Assembly: GCA_027340195.1 (NCBI GenBank) | Contig: DAHWNE010000315.1 | Span: forward strand, 1 to 5,386 | Direction: 5' to 3' | From: Acetobacteraceae bacterium | GTDB taxonomy: Bacteria; Pseudomonadota; Alphaproteobacteria; Acetobacterales; Acetobacteraceae | Length of the DNA: 5,386 nucleotides | In this document: positions 4,282 through 5,386 of the stretch, one piece after another | Layout of the letters: the number at the start of each line of letters is the position of its first letter | How positions within the stretch are numbered: position 1 is the stretch's first letter | The notes under the pieces: generated by a model | The model's input: only the letters and a program-made list of their open reading frames with translations | What the model was told of the DNA's origin: nothing | Databases searched by the model: none | Made by a program: the position numbers and the translations under genes

Positions 4282-5386
4282 CGAGGCCCATGGCCTGGCG
4301 CATGAACGCCGCCTTGAGCGGCGGGATCCGGTTGACCGCGGCCAGCCCCAGATCCCGCCCCAGCCGCAGCACCGGGTTGTCGGTGGAGAATAGCCGGTCC
4401 AGCCCATCGGTCACCAGGAGCATCAGCAGGTTGTCGGCCCGCCGCGCCCGTTGGTAGCGGGCCAGCAGGCCCGGCGCGCCGAGGTCCTCGCCCGCCGCGT
4501 GCGCACGGACCAGCAGGTCCGCCAGCGCGATGGCATCGCGGAAGCCGAGATTGAGCCCCTGGCCCGCGATCGGGTGAATCCCATGCGCCGCGTCCCCCAC
4601 CAGCGCCAGCCGCGCCGCCACCAGCCGATGCGCGAACATCGCCGAAAGCGGGTAGCTCCACCGCCGCCCCACCAGGCGGAGCGCCCCCAGGTGATCGCCC
4701 AGCCGGCGCGCCAGCTCGGCCGCGAACCGCTCCGCCGGCAGCGCCAGAAGGCGGGAAGCCTCGGCCGTGCGCTCGGTCCACACGATGGCGGAGAGATTCT
4801 CCCCCGCCTCGGCCGAAGGCGCCATCGGCAGCTGCGCGAACGGACCTCCCGGCAGGAAATGCTCCAGCGCGGTCTGCTCGTGCGGGCGCTCATGCGCCAC
4901 CGCGCAGACCATGCCGGTCTGCCCGTAGCGCAGCCGGGTCACCGGAATCCCGGCGGCCTCGCGCAGCGGGGAATTGCGGCCCTCGGCGGCCACCACCAGC
5001 CGCGCCTCCAAGGTCGGGCCGCCGGCAATGGCGATGCGCGCGCCATCGGCCTCGCGGGTGATGGCGGCCTCGGCGGGGGCGAACAGCATCACCCCGGGCA
5101 GCGCGTGCAGCCGCGCGTTCAGCGCCACCCGCAGCGCGCGGGCCTCCACCATCCAGCCGAACGGGCCGGCCTCCTCGCCCAGCGCGGCGGCCTGGAAATC
5201 CAGGAACAACCGCGAGGCCGGGCGGCCCAGCCGCCCGTCGGTCACCCGGATATGCACGATCGGACCGGACGGGGCAGGCAGCGTGTCCCACACCCCCGAT
5301 GCCTCCAGCAGCGGTACCGATCCGGCGGCGATCGCATAGGCGCGGCCGTCGAAATCCGGGTGCTCCATCGGCGGCAACGCGGCGCG
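4268..5386 (-). CDS. UbiH/COQ6-family FAD-dependent ubiquinone-biosynthesis hydroxylase (start outside window)
   Basis: This class A flavin monooxygenase hydroxylates the aromatic ring of ubiquinone precursors using NAD(P)H and O2. 372 residues are visible and the frame is open to the right edge, so only a short N-terminal piece carrying the GxGxxG FAD-binding loop is missing. Visible motifs are DGRAYAI near the cut end, WMVEARALR (about 78-86), AEGRNSPLR (134-142, the position of the usual DG motif, here EG), and the diagnostic GDAAHGIHPIAGQGLNLG (264-281) with HPIAGQGLNLG of the UbiH/COQ6 signature. Which ring position it modifies cannot be told, because alphaproteobacteria use several related hydroxylases, so I give no symbol. 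A TTG at 5377 and an ATG at 5368 are in frame but fall after conserved N-terminal sequence is expected. It converges on the molybdoenzyme gene and is probably unrelated in regulation, although it helps make the quinone that the cytochrome would use. Confidence 0.93.
   Translation of the reverse strand, partial: RAALPPMEHPDFDGRAYAIAAGSVPLLEASGVWDTLPAPSGPIVHIRVTDGRLGRPASRLFLDFQAAALGEEAGPFGWMVEARALRVALNARLHALPGVMLFAPAEAAITREADGARIAIAGGPTLEARLVVAAEGRNSPLREAAGIPVTRLRYGQTGMVCAVAHERPHEQTALEHFLPGGPFAQLPMAPSAEAGENLSAIVWTERTAEASRLLALPAERFAAELARRLGDHLGALRLVGRRWSYPLSAMFAHRLVAARLALVGDAAHGIHPIAGQGLNLGFRDAIALADLLVRAHAAGEDLGAPGLLARYQRARRADNLLMLLVTDGLDRLFSTDNPVLRLGRDLGLAAVNRIPPLKAAFMRQAMGLATTR

Noticed and set aside
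3436..4407. Minus-strand open frame of 323 codons opposite the molybdoenzyme
   Set aside because: It is antisense to a clear sulfite-oxidase-fold protein, is rich in R, P, Q and A, and shows no domain.

Overview
The window is very GC-rich and gene-dense, with strong Shine-Dalgarno sites, short or overlapping gene junctions and a UbiH/COQ6-family ubiquinone hydroxylase. This fits an alphaproteobacterium. Acetobacteraceae or a relative is my best guess from the style of the proteins, but I could not test it. I see no tRNA, rRNA, insertion sequence, CRISPR array or phage gene.

Layout: (1) 1-960 (+) is the C-terminal part of a Cu(+)-exporting P1B-type ATPase (CopA), cut by the left edge. (2) On the minus strand, read from 2796 leftwards, there is a likely operon of three genes: a small exported Met/His-repeat protein (2796-2572), a peroxiredoxin-like thioredoxin-fold protein (2489-1842) and a LysR-type regulator (1835-963). 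The regulator converges on copA with a 2-bp gap. (3) 2797-2962 is a 166-bp divergent control region with a 7-bp-arm inverted repeat of T-N11-A form and further ATGCC/GGCAT half-sites. (4) 2963-4281 (+) is a translationally coupled pair: a four-helix cytochrome b561-type membrane subunit and a small sulfite-oxidase-fold molybdopterin protein with a Tat-like, lipobox signal. (5) 4268-5386 (-) is most of a UbiH/COQ6-type FAD monooxygenase, cut by the right edge. It converges on the molybdoenzyme gene and overlaps it by 14 bp.

How they may work together: the two divergent units around 2797-2962 pair a periplasmic Met-rich repeat protein with a quinol-linked membrane cytochrome and a periplasmic molybdoenzyme, and add a thiol peroxidase-like protein and a regulator. 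This gene content resembles the MsrP/MsrQ (YedY/YedZ) methionine-sulfoxide repair system with a Met-rich sacrificial peptide (MrpX of Azospira). Here a b561-type cytochrome would stand in for MsrQ and MGH repeats for the Met-rich peptide. The competing reading is copper handling: the same Met/His repeats are good Cu(I)/Cu(II) ligands and a Cu(+) ATPase lies close by. The sequence alone does not decide between them.
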